Source of the DNA: Polynucleobacter antarcticus
GTDB lineage: Bacteria > Pseudomonadota > Gammaproteobacteria > Burkholderiales > Burkholderiaceae
DNA length: 64,000 nucleotides
Direction: 5' to 3'
NCBI RefSeq assembly: GCF_013307245.1
Contig: NZ_CP028941.1
Coordinates: 62,001-126,000, forward strand
A program made the position numbers and the translations under genes. Shown piece by piece: positions 1 through 11,440 of this stretch. The first letter of the stretch is position 1. The number at the start of each line of letters is the position of its first letter. Under the pieces are notes generated by a model, which was not told where the DNA came from, ran no database searches, and saw only the letters and a program-made list of their open reading frames with translations.

Positions 1-411
1 GCAGCAACCCTTGCTCCTGGTCAGCCTGTCTATACGATCATGTACGCAGCTGCAATTATTTTCTTCTGTTTTTTCTATACAGCTCTGGTCTTTAATAGTC
101 GCGACACCGCTGATAATTTAAAGAAGAGCGGCGCATTTATTCCCGGTATTCGTCCTGGTGATCAGACTGGTCGTTATATCGACAAGATCCTAGTGCGTTT
201 AACTTTAGCCGGCGCAATTTATATGGTTTTAGTATGTTTGTTGCCTGAATTCTTAGTCTTGAAGTACAACGTGCCATTTTATTTTGGCGGTACTTCATTG
301 TTGATTATTGTCGTTGTCGCAATGGATTTTATGGCGCAAGTGCAGTCATTTGTCATGCAGCAACAATACGGTTCATTGATGAAAAAAGCTAATTTCAAGA
401 TGGGCGCTTAA
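1..411 (+). CDS. secY: SecY preprotein translocase subunit, C-terminal part
   Basis: This is the 3' end of the SecY channel gene; the window begins inside it, and the reading frame is open from base 1 to the TAA at 409-411. SecY forms the inner-membrane pore of the SecYEG translocase. The visible 136 residues contain the last membrane segments, the conserved stretch [18 protein letters not shown] and the cytoplasmic tail typical of SecY. It is followed after 4 bases by infA, the usual order at the end of the spc operon. Only the C-terminus can be judged. The identification is secure from sequence and context. Confidence 0.95.
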   Translation, partial: AATLAPGQPVYTIMYAAAIIFFCFFYTALVFNSRDTADNLKKSGAFIPGIRPGDQTGRYIDKILVRLTLAGAIYMVLVCLLPEFLVLKYNVPFYFGGTSLLIIVVVAMDFMAQVQSFVMQQQYGSLMKKANFKMGA

Positions 412-415
412 CTGA

Positions 416-634
416 ATGTCTAAAGACGATGTTATTCAGATGGCGGGAGAAATTATTGAGAATTTGCCAAACGCGATGTTTCGCGTGAAGCTAGAAAACG
501 GACATGTGGTACTTGGGCACATTTCTGGAAAGATGAGGATGCATTACATCCGCATACTGCCCGGAGATAAGGTAACAGTGGAGTTAACTCCATACGACCT
601 AACGCGAGCAAGAATCATATTCCGGGCGAAGTAA
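416..634 (+). CDS. infA: Translation initiation factor IF-1
   Basis: The 72-residue product is a single OB-fold S1-like domain, the normal IF-1 length, with the family signature around [22 protein letters not shown]-1 binds the A site of the 30S subunit and assists IF-2 and IF-3 during initiation. It lies 4 bases after secY and ahead of rpmJ, as in other betaproteobacteria. Some Burkholderiales carry a second infA elsewhere; that cannot be checked here. Confidence 0.95.
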   Translation: MSKDDVIQMAGEIIENLPNAMFRVKLENGHVVLGHISGKMRMHYIRILPGDKVTVELTPYDLTRARIIFRAK

Positions 635-668
635 AGATTAAGTAGTACCTATTTTTAAGAGGTGAGTT

Positions 669-785
669 ATGAAAGTTTTAGCATCCGTTAAGTGTATTTG
701 CAGAAATTGCAAGATCATTAAGCGCAAACGCGTTGTTCGTGTCATCTGTTCATCAGATGCACGTCATAAGCAGCGTCAAGGCTAA
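669..785 (+). CDS. rpmJ: Ribosomal protein bL36
   Basis: This is a 38-codon gene. The product begins [20 protein letters not shown] and is very basic. It carries Cys-9, Cys-11, Cys-14, Cys-27 and a His near residue 33, so it is the cysteine-containing (zinc ribbon) form of L36, a small protein of the large ribosomal subunit. An AGAGGTGAG Shine-Dalgarno sequence sits just before the ATG. It is flanked by infA and rpsM in the standard order. Confidence 0.93.
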   Translation: MKVLASVKCICRNCKIIKRKRVVRVICSSDARHKQRQG

Positions 786-808
786 TTGGTTAATTAAGAG
801 GAAATCTC

Positions 809-1174
809 ATGGCACGTATCGCTGGGGTCAATATCCCCAATCATCAACACACTGTCATTGGTTTGACAGCAATCTTTGGCGTTGGCACAACTCGTGCCCG
901 TCAGATCTGTAAAACCACAGGTGTTGCAATTGACAAAAAAGTTAAAGATCTTACTGACGCTGACTTAGAAAAGTTGCGTGATGAAGTAGGTAAGTTCATC
1001 ACCGAGGGTGACCTTCGACGTGAAGTAACGATGAGCATCAAGCGACTCATGGACTTGGGCTGCTACCGTGGCGTACGTCATCGTAAGGGCTTGCCTGTTC
1101 GTGGTCAACGTACAAAGACAAACGCTCGTACCCGTAAGGGCCCGCGTAAGTCTGGCGTGCAATTGAAGAAATAA
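809..1174 (+). CDS. rpsM: 30S ribosomal protein uS13
   Basis: The 121-residue product starts [20 protein letters not shown], a classic S13 N-terminus, and has the basic C-terminal tail [20 protein letters not shown]13 sits in the head of the 30S subunit and contacts the P-site tRNA and the 50S subunit (bridges B1a/B1b). A GAGGAAA ribosome binding site precedes the ATG. It is part of the alpha operon rpsM-rpsK-rpsD-rpoA-rplQ. The length is normal. Confidence 0.96.
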   Translation: MARIAGVNIPNHQHTVIGLTAIFGVGTTRARQICKTTGVAIDKKVKDLTDADLEKLRDEVGKFITEGDLRREVTMSIKRLMDLGCYRGVRHRKGLPVRGQRTKTNARTRKGPRKSGVQLKK

Positions 1175-1192
1175 TCAAGAAAGTTTATTGAC

Positions 1193-1600
1193 ATGGCAAA
1201 ACAACAATCCGCTTCCGCAGCTTCACAGCGCGCTCGCAAGAAGGTTAAAAAGAACGTTGCTGACGGTATTGCACACGTTCACGCTTCTTTTAATAACACC
1301 ATTATTACGATCACAGATCGTCAAGGAAATGCGCTGTCATGGGCAACTTCTGGCGGTCAGGGTTTTAAAGGTTCACGCAAGTCCACTCCTTTTGCTGCTC
1401 AGGTAGCTGCAGAAGTTGCAGGCAAAGCAGCTATTGAATGCGGTATCAAGAACTTAGAAGTCCAGATCAAGGGCCCAGGTCCAGGTCGTGAATCTGCAGT
1501 TCGCGCTCTGAACTCTTTGGGTATCAAGATCACGGAGATTCAAGACGTTACTCCAGTTCCGCACAATGGTTGCCGTCCTCCTAAGCGCCGTCGTATTTAA
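1193..1600 (+). CDS. rpsK: 30S ribosomal protein uS11
   Basis: The product has 135 residues, slightly longer than the E. coli protein because of an Ala/Lys-rich N-terminus (residues 1-22). The S11 core is clear: [19 protein letters not shown], then [14 protein letters not shown], and a C-terminus ending [14 protein letters not shown]11 lies on the 30S platform next to the E-site codon. The gene starts 18 bases after rpsM. Confidence 0.96.
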   Translation: MAKQQSASAASQRARKKVKKNVADGIAHVHASFNNTIITITDRQGNALSWATSGGQGFKGSRKSTPFAAQVAAEVAGKAAIECGIKNLEVQIKGPGPGRESAVRALNSLGIKITEIQDVTPVPHNGCRPPKRRRI

Positions 1601-1716
1601 GTTTAGAAGTTGGCAGTACAAAGTTTTGTAATTTTTTATTAAAGCCCACTGTTCATCTGATTTAAAGGGTGAACTCACCGCAAGTCGCAATACTGCGGCA
1701 ATGAAAGGAAAGCATC

Positions 1717-2340
1717 GTGGCACGTTACTTAGGGCCTAAGGCCAAGTTAGCACGTCGGGAAGGTACCGACTTATTTTTAAAGAGCGCTCGTCGCGCTTTG
1801 TCAGACAAATGCAAGTTAGATACAAAGCCTGGTCAACATGGCCGTACATCTGGCTCAAGAACATCTGATTACGGCAATCAATTGCGTGAAAAGCAGAAGG
1901 TAAAGCGTATCTACGGTATTTTAGAGCGCCAGTTCCGTCGTTATTTCGCAGAAGCAGAGCGTCGCAAAGGCAATACAGGTTCAACACTGCTTCAGTTGTT
2001 AGAGTCACGCTTAGATAACGTGGTTTATCGCATGGGCTTTGGTTCTACTCGTGCTGAAGCGCGTCAATTAGTTTCTCACTGCGCAGTGATGCTCAATGGT
2101 AGCCCAGTAAACATTCCATCTATTCAGGTAAAGCCGGGTGATGTGGTGGCTATTCGTGAAAAAGCGAAGAAGCAAGCCCGTATTACAGAATCACTCAATC
2201 TGGTTCAGCAAATGACTGCAGTAGGCTGGGTTTCAGTCGACGCAGCAAAGCTGGAGGGAACATTTAAGCAAGTGCCTGACCGCGAAGAAATTAGCGGTGA
2301 AATTAACGAAAGTTTAATCGTCGAATTGTATTCACGCTAA
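1717..2340 (+). CDS. rpsD: 30S ribosomal protein uS4
   Basis: The 207-residue protein starts with GTG at 1717 behind GAAAGGAA at about 1704-1710; the product begins [21 protein letters not shown]4 is a primary 16S rRNA binder that nucleates 30S assembly. The S4 RNA-binding domain is near residues 95-160, including [20 protein letters not shown]. The 116-base gap before it is the longest inside this operon and shows no gene. In enterobacteria S4 represses its own operon translationally; whether this leader takes part is not visible. Confidence 0.96.
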   Translation: MARYLGPKAKLARREGTDLFLKSARRALSDKCKLDTKPGQHGRTSGSRTSDYGNQLREKQKVKRIYGILERQFRRYFAEAERRKGNTGSTLLQLLESRLDNVVYRMGFGSTRAEARQLVSHCAVMLNGSPVNIPSIQVKPGDVVAIREKAKKQARITESLNLVQQMTAVGWVSVDAAKLEGTFKQVPDREEISGEINESLIVELYSR

Positions 2341-2363
2341 TTAGGCACTCTCTAGGAAAAAAT

Positions 2364-3344
2364 ATGCAAACAAATTTGCTCAAACCAAAAATTATTTCTG
2401 TTGAAGCGCTTACTGCCAACCAAGCTAAGGTTGTTATGGAGCCGTTCGAGCGTGGTTATGGCCACACACTCGGAAATGCATTACGTCGTGTCCTGTTGTC
2501 ATCTATGGTTGGTTATGCGCCAACTGAAGTTGCTATCGCAGGCGTTGTTCATGAGTACTCCACATTAGATGGCGTACAAGAAGACGTTGTTAATCTTCTA
2601 TTGAACATTAAAGGTATCGTGTTTAAGTTGCAATCCCGTGATGAAGTCACCATCAATTTGCGTAAAGAAGGTCCAGGCCTCGTTACTGCAAAAGATATCG
2701 ATTTGCCACATGATGTAGAAATTATTAACCCTGAACATGTCATTGCTCACTTATCTGCTGGTGGTAAGTTAGACATGCAGATTAAGGTTGAAAAAGGTCG
2801 TGGCTATGTACCAGGTAACGTACGTCAATATCAAGATGAAACTACCAAGATCATCGGCCGGATTGTTTTAGATGCCTCATTTAGTCCAGTAAGTCGTGTG
2901 AGCTATGCGGTTGAGTCTGCACGTGTGGAACAGCGCACTGACCTTGATCGTCTCGTCATGACAATCGAGACAAACGGTGTCTTGTCTCCTGAGGAAGCGA
3001 TTCGTCAAGCTGCGACTATTCTGGTTGATCAGTTAGTTGTCTTTGCAGCCTTGGAGAGTAGTGAAGCTTCTGGTGATTTAGCACCAAGCCGTTCATCTAT
3101 GGTTGACCCAATGTTGATGCGTCCGGTAGATGATCTTGAGCTGACAGTGCGCTCTGCCAATTGTTTGAAGGCAGAGAACATTTATTACATCGGTGACTTG
3201 ATTCAACGTACAGAGAATGAATTGTTGAAGACGCCTAATTTAGGTCGTAAGTCTTTGAATGAAATCAAGGATGTACTGGCGGCTCGTGGCTTAAGTCTTG
3301 GCATGAAACTCGAAAGCTGGCCTCCAGCTAACCTCGAGAAATAA
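2364..3344 (+). CDS. rpoA: DNA-directed RNA polymerase subunit alpha
   Basis: The 326-residue product has the normal two-domain alpha architecture. The N-terminal assembly domain (about 1-235) contains [19 protein letters not shown], which dimerises and binds beta and beta'. The C-terminal domain (about 255-326) contains [24 protein letters not shown] sequence ending in GMKLESWPP, which binds UP elements and activators. It sits between rpsD and rplQ, as in other proteobacteria. Confidence 0.97.
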   Translation: MQTNLLKPKIISVEALTANQAKVVMEPFERGYGHTLGNALRRVLLSSMVGYAPTEVAIAGVVHEYSTLDGVQEDVVNLLLNIKGIVFKLQSRDEVTINLRKEGPGLVTAKDIDLPHDVEIINPEHVIAHLSAGGKLDMQIKVEKGRGYVPGNVRQYQDETTKIIGRIVLDASFSPVSRVSYAVESARVEQRTDLDRLVMTIETNGVLSPEEAIRQAATILVDQLVVFAALESSEASGDLAPSRSSMVDPMLMRPVDDLELTVRSANCLKAENIYYIGDLIQRTENELLKTPNLGRKSLNEIKDVLAARGLSLGMKLESWPPANLEK

Positions 3345-3360
3345 TTAGAAAGGAAGCATC

Positions 3361-3756
3361 ATGCGTCACGGAAACGGCTTACGCAAACTTAATAGAACAT
3401 CATCACATCGCTTAGCGATGCTGCGCAACATGTCTAATTCTCTTTTGGAGCACGAAGTGATTAAAACCACTTTGCCAAAAGCAAAAGAATTGCGCATGGT
3501 TGTTGAGCCTTTGATTACCTTGGGTAAGAAAGATAACTTAGCAAATCGTCGCTTGGCATTTAATCGCACACGTGATCGCGATATCGTGACTAAACTCTTT
3601 ACAGAGCTTGGCCCACGCTACGCAACACGTCCAGGAGGCTACCTTCGTATTTTGAAGTTTGGTTTCCGTCATGGCGATAATGCTCCAATGGCTTTGGTTG
3701 AGTTGTTAGATCGTCCAGAAGTTGAAGAAACTGTAGCTGTAGCTGAAGAGGCTTAA
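3361..3756 (+). CDS. rplQ: 50S ribosomal protein bL17
   Basis: The 131-residue product begins [20 protein letters not shown], diagnostic for L17, and contains [21 protein letters not shown]17 lies near the peptide exit tunnel of the 50S subunit. A short acidic Val/Ala/Glu-rich tail follows residue 115, a common lineage-specific extension. It is the last gene of the alpha operon; a strong terminator lies 17 bases after the stop. An AGAAAGGAAG ribosome binding site precedes the ATG. Confidence 0.96.
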   Translation: MRHGNGLRKLNRTSSHRLAMLRNMSNSLLEHEVIKTTLPKAKELRMVVEPLITLGKKDNLANRRLAFNRTRDRDIVTKLFTELGPRYATRPGGYLRILKFGFRHGDNAPMALVELLDRPEVEETVAVAEEA

Positions 3757-3772
3757 GTCTCCAGGCTAGATT

Positions 3773-3802
3773 AAAAAGCCAGGCTTCGGTCTGGCTTTTT
3801 TC
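3773..3802 (+). terminator. Rho-independent terminator of the alpha operon
   Basis: AAAAAGCCAG (3773-3782) pairs perfectly with CTGGCTTTTT (3791-3800) around an 8-base loop that contains TTCGG, and the hairpin ends in a T run. It lies directly after rplQ and before cutA, so it should end transcription of the ribosomal operon. Confidence 0.93.
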
Positions 3803-3825
3803 ATTGATACGCTTATAAATACGCT

Positions 3826-4158
3826 ATGCATCAAGATAAGATCGGTAAATTACTCGTAGTGGTAAGCAGCTTCCCAGGGCTTGAGGAGGCTCAGTTCGTG
3901 GCGCGATATTTAATTGAGCATCATTTGGCGGCATGCGTACAAATTCAGGAGGGTGTACATTCATTCTATCGTTGGGAAGGCAAAATATGTGAAGAAAGCG
4001 AAGCCTTACTTTCTGCCAAAACAGACGCAAGCCTATGGCCTGAAATCTCTGAATGCATCAAAGCTAGGCATCCCTATGATCTGCCAGAGATACTTGCATT
4101 TACACCGGAGCAATATGAAGAGCACTATGGCAAATGGGTGCAAGCAGAGGTAAAGTAA
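3826..4158 (+). CDS. cutA: CutA1 divalent-cation tolerance protein
   Basis: The 110-residue product belongs to the CutA1 family, small trimeric ferredoxin-like proteins linked to divalent metal tolerance whose exact role is unsettled. Family hallmarks are visible: LVVVSSFPGLEEAQFVARYL near the start, LAACVQI, HSFYRWEGKI and HPYDLPEILAFT. It follows the rplQ terminator and precedes dsbD by 5 bases. The cutA-dsbD pairing is also known from enterobacteria, so the two are probably co-transcribed. Confidence 0.93.
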   Translation: MHQDKIGKLLVVVSSFPGLEEAQFVARYLIEHHLAACVQIQEGVHSFYRWEGKICEESEALLSAKTDASLWPEISECIKARHPYDLPEILAFTPEQYEEHYGKWVQAEVK

Positions 4159-4163
4159 ACGGT

Positions 4164-5831
4164 ATGGGTTTATTGAAAAAATACGGCATTATTTTTGCAG
4201 GGCTACTAATCTCAGTTAGCCAAGTATTTGCTGCGCCAGAATTTCTGCCTCCTGAGAAAGCATTTCGTGCCGAAGTCACGTGGGTACAAAATACCAACGA
4301 TATTGAAATAGAAATTTTCCCAGCTAAAGGCTACTACATCTATCAAGAGTCTTTACGCTTTGAGATAGGTGTGCAGCCCACTACATTAAAGGCTGCGACT
4401 GCATCTCTTCCCACAGGAATTGAAAAGTTTGATGAGACTTTCCAGAAGAAAATGCAAGTGTACAAGCAGGCATTTCTACTGACATTGCAAGCTAAACCAG
4501 AGTTAGGTAAACCGCTGTATTTAGATTTAGAGTTACAAGGATGTGCCGAAGCGGGTATTTGTTATCCACCCATGACGATGAAGTTTTTAATTTCAGGGCC
4601 AGGAGTGAAGGCGGGGCCAATACCAGAAGCTTTAGAAGCATCGGCTATGAGCCCGAAAGAAAATCTTGGGTTAATGGATCTATGGCGTGAGCGAGATGAT
4701 ATTAATACAATTAGTCGTTTCTTAGAGGGCACGCCAACAGGCTATTTATTTTTAGCATTCTTTGTTTTGGGCTTAGCCCTCGCATTTACGCCCTGTGTTT
4801 TACCTATGCTACCCATCTTGTCTAGCGTGATCTTTGGCTCTCAGGGTGGCAAAACAGTATCAAAGCAACGTGCGAGTGTATTGGCGCTTGCCTATATATT
4901 TGGTATGGCTTTGGTATACGCGGCCGCGGGCGTCCTTATGGCAGCCTTAGGGGGAAGTGTCCAAAGAGCCTTGCAAAGTCCCGTGGCATTAGCTGGATTT
5001 GCGATATTGCTCTTGACCCTATCTGGCAGTTTATTTGGCTTATATGAGCTCAGATTGCCCCAATCTTGGCATCAACAGATTGATCGCTTAGCAGGGCGCC
5101 AAAAGGGTGGAAGTGTCTTTGGAGCCTTTGCCTTAGGAGGAATTTCAACCTTGGTGGCAAGCCCATGTATCACTGCCCCCTTGGCGGGAGTACTCACTTT
5201 CATAGCCCAAACAGGGTCAATGAGTTTAGGGGCGGGACTGCTTTTCGTGATGGCTCTAGGGATGGGATTGCCATTGTTCTTTATTGCCATTGAAGCCCGC
5301 ATTTTGATTCCTTCTACCGGCATCTGGATGGTGTGGCTACAGAGAACTTTAGGTGTTTTGTTGGTAGCCACCGCAGCATGGATTGCTTCACCACTCATGC
5401 AAGTTGGTGATGAGGCGTTGGGTAGGACTACCGTGAATGGTCAACGCCAACACCAAATTGGGAAAGTAAGTTTTTCTATTATTGAGACAAGTGCACAGCT
5501 AGACTCTTTTTTAATCAAAGCAAAAGAGCAGAAAAAAATCGTATTACTGGATTTTTATGCAGACTGGTGTATCTCTTGTAAAGAGATGGAAGTCAATACT
5601 TTTGCTAATGCTGAAGTAAATCAAGCATTGCAGCAATTTGTTTTGCTACAGGCTGATGTGACCAAAAATAGCGCTGATCACCAAGTATTATTACAACGCT
5701 TTGGCCTTTATGGCCCACCTGGGATTTTGTTCTTTAATCTGAACTCAGAGGAATTAAAAGATCAGCGTGTGATTGGCTATGTGCCACCCCAACGTTTTTT
5801 AGAGCGTTTGAAAAAAGCTCTGGAAAATTAA
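4164..5831 (+). CDS. dsbD: Thiol:disulfide interchange protein DsbD
   Basis: DsbD carries reducing power from cytoplasmic thioredoxin to periplasmic DsbC/DsbG and cytochrome c maturation. With the chosen start at 4164 it has 555 residues; an in-frame ATG at 4134 would overlap cutA, but the signal peptide begins naturally at MGLLKKYGIIFAGLL. Domain order: N-terminal immunoglobulin-like domain with the cysteine pair in GCAEAGICYPP; membrane domain (about residues 195-430) with TPCVLPM and SPCITAPL cysteines; C-terminal thioredoxin-like domain with DWCISCKEM. All six redox cysteines are present. A DsbC substrate is encoded at 62156-62890. Confidence 0.95.
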   Translation: MGLLKKYGIIFAGLLISVSQVFAAPEFLPPEKAFRAEVTWVQNTNDIEIEIFPAKGYYIYQESLRFEIGVQPTTLKAATASLPTGIEKFDETFQKKMQVYKQAFLLTLQAKPELGKPLYLDLELQGCAEAGICYPPMTMKFLISGPGVKAGPIPEALEASAMSPKENLGLMDLWRERDDINTISRFLEGTPTGYLFLAFFVLGLALAFTPCVLPMLPILSSVIFGSQGGKTVSKQRASVLALAYIFGMALVYAAAGVLMAALGGSVQRALQSPVALAGFAILLLTLSGSLFGLYELRLPQSWHQQIDRLAGRQKGGSVFGAFALGGISTLVASPCITAPLAGVLTFIAQTGSMSLGAGLLFVMALGMGLPLFFIAIEARILIPSTGIWMVWLQRTLGVLLVATAAWIASPLMQVGDEALGRTTVNGQRQHQIGKVSFSIIETSAQLDSFLIKAKEQKKIVLLDFYADWCISCKEMEVNTFANAEVNQALQQFVLLQADVTKNSADHQVLLQRFGLYGPPGILFFNLNSEELKDQRVIGYVPPQRFLERLKKALEN

Positions 5832-5840
5832 AATACGGGG

Positions 5841-7509
<1,669 letters not shown>

Positions 7510-7629
7510 GTCTTGAACCTGAAGCTATTGTAAAATTACTTGAAATCATTAAATGTCTCACAGTGTTGGGTAAAGAGTTATAAAAGTAGGGCCCAAACAC
7601 TTTTAGGAATTTTTGCCAAGGTAAACATA

Positions 7630-8352
7630 ATGCTTCAAAGCTCCAGAATTTCCAAATTAACACGTTTAAGCACCAGTGTAGTAGCTGGCCTATTTTTGGC
7701 TATAGCTGGCTTTTCAACTGCGGTGATTGCTGCTGATCCTGCCCCTGCCGCAATGGCTACAGCTAACCCATTAGTTCCAGGTAAGCCTAAAGCTGATCCT
7801 GCAGCTGGGGAAGCGCTGTATGCCAATGGTGACCCAAGTCGCGGTGTAGTGGCCTGCATAGGTTGTCATGGCGTAAATGGAATGAGTGCCTCAGGCGCTT
7901 GGCCAAAGCTTGCAGCGCAGCATGCGGCTTACACCACAAAGCAACTAAAGAATTACAAAGATGGTACTCGTGCTAATGCCATCATGGCAGGCATGTCTGC
8001 TGCACTCACTGAGCAAGATATGAATAATATTTCTGCTTATTTAGTCAAGCAAGAGCCAGCGCTGGGTGTTGCTCAAAATAAAGCCAGCATTGACTTGGGT
8101 AAAGCGATCTATCATGGCGGCATTGCAGCTAAAGGCGTACCAGCATGTGCAGCATGCCATAGTCCAAATGGTGCAGGCATTCCATCGCAGTATCCACGTA
8201 TGGGTGGTCAATGGGCTGAGTACAACACAGCTCAGTTGGTGGCATTCCGCGAGGGGGTTCGTAAAAATAGTGCGCAGATGACAACGATTGCTACTAAGTT
8301 ATCAGATCAAGAAATGCAAGCAGTATCCGATTACATGGCTGGTTTGCGTTAA
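7630..8352 (+). CDS. Cytochrome c4, dihaem periplasmic electron carrier
   Basis: The 240-residue product has an N-terminal signal peptide (about residues 1-35, ending around VIAADPAPA) and two class I cytochrome c domains, each with one CxxCH haem site: CIGCH in the first half and CAACH in the second. Methionine ligands are likely in the NAIMAGMS and NSAQMTTIA regions. This is the cytochrome c4 layout, an electron donor to terminal oxidases. The start at 7630 follows AAGG closely; an earlier ATG at 7540 would add a non-signal-like 30 residues. Divergent to engB; ends in a bidirectional terminator shared with lysA. Confidence 0.92.
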   Translation: MLQSSRISKLTRLSTSVVAGLFLAIAGFSTAVIAADPAPAAMATANPLVPGKPKADPAAGEALYANGDPSRGVVACIGCHGVNGMSASGAWPKLAAQHAAYTTKQLKNYKDGTRANAIMAGMSAALTEQDMNNISAYLVKQEPALGVAQNKASIDLGKAIYHGGIAAKGVPACAACHSPNGAGIPSQYPRMGGQWAEYNTAQLVAFREGVRKNSAQMTTIATKLSDQEMQAVSDYMAGLR

Positions 8353-8366
8353 ACAAAAATTATTTG

Positions 8367-8405
8367 CCAATAAAAAACCCGCTGATGTAGCGGGTTTTTT
8401 ATTGG
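8367..8405. terminator. Bidirectional rho-independent terminator between cytochrome c4 and lysA
   Basis: A perfect 17-bp inverted repeat: 8367-8383 pairs with 8389-8405 around the 5-base loop GATGT. The core is ACCCGCT/AGCGGGT flanked by a run of A on one side and T on the other, so it works as a terminator on both strands. It separates two convergent genes. Confidence 0.94.
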
Positions 8406-8412
8406 TCTTTAT

Positions 8413-9711
8413 TTACTTAGGCAACGTAGCTTCCGTAGCAAAGAGGTCTGAAACTTTTTCGCGCGCACGAATAACGTAGGCGTTTTTTCCGTCCACCATT
8501 ATTTCAGCAGGCTTAGGTCTTGTGTTGTAGTTTGATGCCATCACAAAACCGTAGGCGCCAGCAGAGAGTATGGCCAATAGGTCACCTTCTTCAACAGCAA
8601 GCTGACGATCTCTCCCTAGCCAGTCTCCAGATTCGCACACGGGACCAACAACATCATATGTAACACTGGTAACAGCTTTTGCCTGAACAGGAACAATCCC
8701 GTGATAAGCCTCGTAGAGCGCAGGGCGCATCAACTCGGTCATCGCCGCATCGACAATACAAAAATTTTTCTCAGTACCTGGCTTAAGATATTCCACTTGG
8801 GTTAGTAGTACGCCCGCATTGCCTACGAGCGATCTACCTGGCTCAAGTACTACATCTAAGTGCCCAAAGCCCCGCTCAGCAACCCGATTGAGTAAGGAGT
8901 TGGTGAACTCAGTAATGTCGGGCGGGTTGTCATCGCCATAAGAGATACCCAGTCCTCCGCCTAAATCCAGATGGTGAATCTCAATACCTTCTTTCTTGAG
9001 TTGAGCCACAAGCTCGAGCACTTTATCTAAGGCATCCAGATAAGGAGCTGTGCTGGTAATTTGCGAGCCAATATGGCAATCAATACCGACTACATCAATT
9101 TGCGACAACAGCGCAGCCTCTCTATAGGCTTTTAGTACTTCGTAATAAGCGATGCCAAATTTATTTCCTTTTAAACCCGTAGATATATAAGGATGTGTTT
9201 GGGCATCCACATCTGGATTAACGCGTAAAGAGACGGGCGCGCGGCACTGCAGTTTTGCAGCGATCCGCTGAATTTGATGAAGTTCAGCAAGCGACTCGAC
9301 GTTGATGCATTTGACGCCTGCTTTCAATGCTTGAGCAATTTCTACCGCTGATTTACCAACACCGGCAAAGACAAGGCTGTGAGGATCTGCGCCGATAGCT
9401 AATGCACGGGCTAATTCACCGCCGCTGACTAAATCAAAGCCAGCACCTAATTTTTTGAAGCAATCAATCACTGCCAAATTACTATTGGCTTTCATAGCGT
9501 AGTGAACCCGAGCTCGCCTTTTACCATTTGAATCTATACAGGCCTTGTCATAAGCTTGATAAGCAGTACTTAATGCTTTCTTGCTATAGACGTATAAGGG
9601 TGTGCCATATTCTTTTGCTAAATCAGCTAAAGGAATATCTTCGGCGTACCAGCTGCCATTGCGTTCAGTAAAACCCGTTAATTCAGGAAGAGGAATTGCT
9701 GTATTGGTCAT
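8413..9711 (-). CDS. lysA: Diaminopimelate decarboxylase
   Basis: LysA performs the last step of lysine synthesis, decarboxylating meso-diaminopimelate with pyridoxal phosphate. The 432-residue protein shows the fold type III features: the cofactor lysine in HYAMKANSN near residue 72, GIDCHIGSQ, LDLGGGLGISY, EPGRS, and the C-terminal catalytic CESGDWLGRDR. The start codon overlaps the stop of the small lipoprotein gene lptM by 4 bases, an arrangement common in proteobacteria, so both are translated from one transcript. Confidence 0.95.
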   Translation of the reverse strand: MTNTAIPLPELTGFTERNGSWYAEDIPLADLAKEYGTPLYVYSKKALSTAYQAYDKACIDSNGKRRARVHYAMKANSNLAVIDCFKKLGAGFDLVSGGELARALAIGADPHSLVFAGVGKSAVEIAQALKAGVKCINVESLAELHQIQRIAAKLQCRAPVSLRVNPDVDAQTHPYISTGLKGNKFGIAYYEVLKAYREAALLSQIDVVGIDCHIGSQITSTAPYLDALDKVLELVAQLKKEGIEIHHLDLGGGLGISYGDDNPPDITEFTNSLLNRVAERGFGHLDVVLEPGRSLVGNAGVLLTQVEYLKPGTEKNFCIVDAAMTELMRPALYEAYHGIVPVQAKAVTSVTYDVVGPVCESGDWLGRDRQLAVEEGDLLAILSAGAYGFVMASNYNTRPKPAEIMVDGKNAYVIRAREKVSDLFATEATLPK

Positions 9712-9899
9712 TGCTTAGGTGATGGTATTGGAGTCACGGCAGGGCTCTGGGGTTGATAAAGCTTACCTTTGGGCTCGGACTCGGTCGGTGGAAGGGGAGC
9801 AGGTGGCACATTAGGCAAATATAGCGGCCCTCTTACCCCACATCCTACAAGGGATATCAAAAGACTAAAGCCGAGAGTTCTTAGAAGAATCGCTATCAT
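9708..9899 (-). CDS. lptM: LptM-like small lipoprotein (YifL family)
   Basis: The 63-residue product has a short signal peptide, a lipobox around LVGC and the family motif CGVRGPLYLP directly after the lipidated cysteine, followed by a proline-rich tail. LptM (formerly YifL) helps LptD mature in the outer-membrane LPS translocon of E. coli. It precedes lysA with a 4-base overlap, as in many proteobacteria. The start at 9899 (MIAILLRTLGF) is chosen because it begins a proper signal peptide. Assignment rests on motif and context. Confidence 0.85.
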   Translation of the reverse strand: MIAILLRTLGFSLLISLVGCGVRGPLYLPNVPPAPLPPTESEPKGKLYQPQSPAVTPIPSPKQ

Positions 9900-9946
9900 G
9901 GTTATCTCTAAAACGAATGATTGAATATAGCATGCAGGACTCCCAT

Positions 9947-10330
9947 ATGAAGCCAAATAATCCTAGTATTGAAACCATTGATGACAAACAATTTTATGTC
10001 CTAGGGGCGAATGTGTTGCAGTCAATCGAGGTGGCCTTAGAAGCAGCAGACGAGGCCCTCGACTTAGATCTGGATATTGAGCGCCAGGGCGGTAATGTCA
10101 TCAATATTCGCTTTCGGGATCGCAGCGTCATTGTGGTCAATACCCAACCACCTTTGCATGAGATTTGGGTAGCAGCCAAATCCGGTGGCTATCACTATCG
10201 TTGGGCTGGTACATTAAGTACTCCACTGTGGTTGGATACTAAAACCGGGCGTGAACTACTCAGTGACTTATCTGAGTTTGCAAGTGCCCAAGCAGGCCAA
10301 GCTATTGGAATTAGTCTGATTCAAAAATAA
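9947..10330 (+). CDS. cyaY: Frataxin-like iron-binding protein CyaY
   Basis: The product is a bacterial frataxin, which binds iron and modulates the IscS/IscU iron-sulfur assembly machine. Acidic helix 1 (SIEVALEAADEALDLDLDIE) and the beta-sheet motif VNTQPPLHEIWVAAKSGGYHY are clear. The start at 9947 has AGGA 7 bases upstream (9936-9939) and gives 127 residues; in-frame ATGs also exist at 9917 and 9932. It is divergent from lptM-lysA and convergent with aroB. Confidence 0.92.
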   Translation: MKPNNPSIETIDDKQFYVLGANVLQSIEVALEAADEALDLDLDIERQGGNVINIRFRDRSVIVVNTQPPLHEIWVAAKSGGYHYRWAGTLSTPLWLDTKTGRELLSDLSEFASAQAGQAIGISLIQK

Positions 10331-10342
10331 GAGCAGCGTTTC

Positions 10343-11440
10343 CTATTGGTGGGCACCCGTTGCTGTTAAGGTTTCAATGACTTGCCCATCGGGCACGCTT
10401 TGAATGATTGCTTTGCCCATCTTTTCCAAAATCACATAACGAATTTGGCCACCTTCGGTTTTTTTATCAACCTGCATCAGCTCCATGTAACGCTGTGCAC
10501 CGAACGGTGGTGGCTGGGTTGGTAAATGCATAGAGCCAATGATCTGGGTTAAGCGGCTTACTTCTTTTTGGGTTATGTAGTTTAGGCGACAAGATAAGTT
10601 TGCCCCCATCACCATACCGCAACCTACAGCCTCTCCATGAAGCCATTCGCCGTAACCCATACCTGCCTCTATGGCATGACCAAAGGTATGACCAAAGTTA
10701 AGCGTAGCGCGAATACCCCCTTCTTTTTCATCAGCAGAAACTACTGAAGATTTAATTTCACAAGAGCGCAGCACGGCATATGCCATCGCTGTGGTGTCGC
10801 AGGCTAATAAAGCGGAGGTATTGGCTTCGATCCAATCTAAGAAATCAGCATCTGCAATCGCACCATGCTTGATTACTTCTGCCAGCCCCGCGGAGAGCTC
10901 GCGTGCAGGTAAAGTTTTCAGTGTATTTAGGTCAGCAATCACAGCGACTGGCTGATGAAAAGCCCCGATCATATTTTTTCCAAGCGGGTGATTGATGCCC
11001 GTCTTTCCGCCTACCGATGAGTCTACTTGGGCTAATAAGGTCGTCGGCACTTGAATAAAACGAACGCCACGCATATAGCTCGCAGCTGCAAAGCCAGTCA
11101 TATCCCCAATAACACCACCACCTAGCGCCACCAAGATAGTCTGACGATCTGCAGCAAACTTGAGGAGATTATCAAAAATAAGCTGAAGATTTTTCCAGTC
11201 CTTATAAGACTCTCCATCAGGTAAAACGATGGTTTTAACTTGCTTACCTAGTTTTTCTAAAGTGCGCGTCAAACGTTCAGCGTATAGAGGTGCCACCGTA
11301 GTATTTGTCACAATAAAGATGGAGGTCGCCTTTTCACAAGCGTTAAATAGTTCGGGCCGATCAATTAAATCAGTGCCAATATGAATGGGATAACTTCGAT
11401 TACCTAAATCAACTTCTAATGTTTTCATGGGGGTATTCAA
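10343..11440 (-). CDS. aroB: 3-dehydroquinate synthase
   Basis: AroB is the second enzyme of the shikimate pathway and turns DAHP into 3-dehydroquinate using NAD and a divalent metal. The 365-residue protein shows [28 protein letters not shown] (NAD binding), [18 protein letters not shown] and the metal-binding histidines in [12 protein letters not shown] and [11 protein letters not shown]. Its start overlaps the end of aroK by 4 bases. The aroKB pair downstream of a pilQ-type gene is standard in proteobacteria. Confidence 0.95.
   Translation of the reverse strand: MNTPMKTLEVDLGNRSYPIHIGTDLIDRPELFNACEKATSIFIVTNTTVAPLYAERLTRTLEKLGKQVKTIVLPDGESYKDWKNLQLIFDNLLKFAADRQTILVALGGGVIGDMTGFAAASYMRGVRFIQVPTTLLAQVDSSVGGKTGINHPLGKNMIGAFHQPVAVIADLNTLKTLPARELSAGLAEVIKHGAIADADFLDWIEANTSALLACDTTAMAYAVLRSCEIKSSVVSADEKEGGIRATLNFGHTFGHAIEAGMGYGEWLHGEAVGCGMVMGANLSCRLNYITQKEVSRLTQIIGSMHLPTQPPPFGAQRYMELMQVDKKTEGGQIRYVILEKMGKAIIQSVPDGQVIETLTATGAHQ

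Noticed and set aside
4134..4163. Upstream start for dsbD overlapping cutA
   Set aside because: The extra 10 residues would spoil the signal peptide; the ATG at 4164 begins a proper one.
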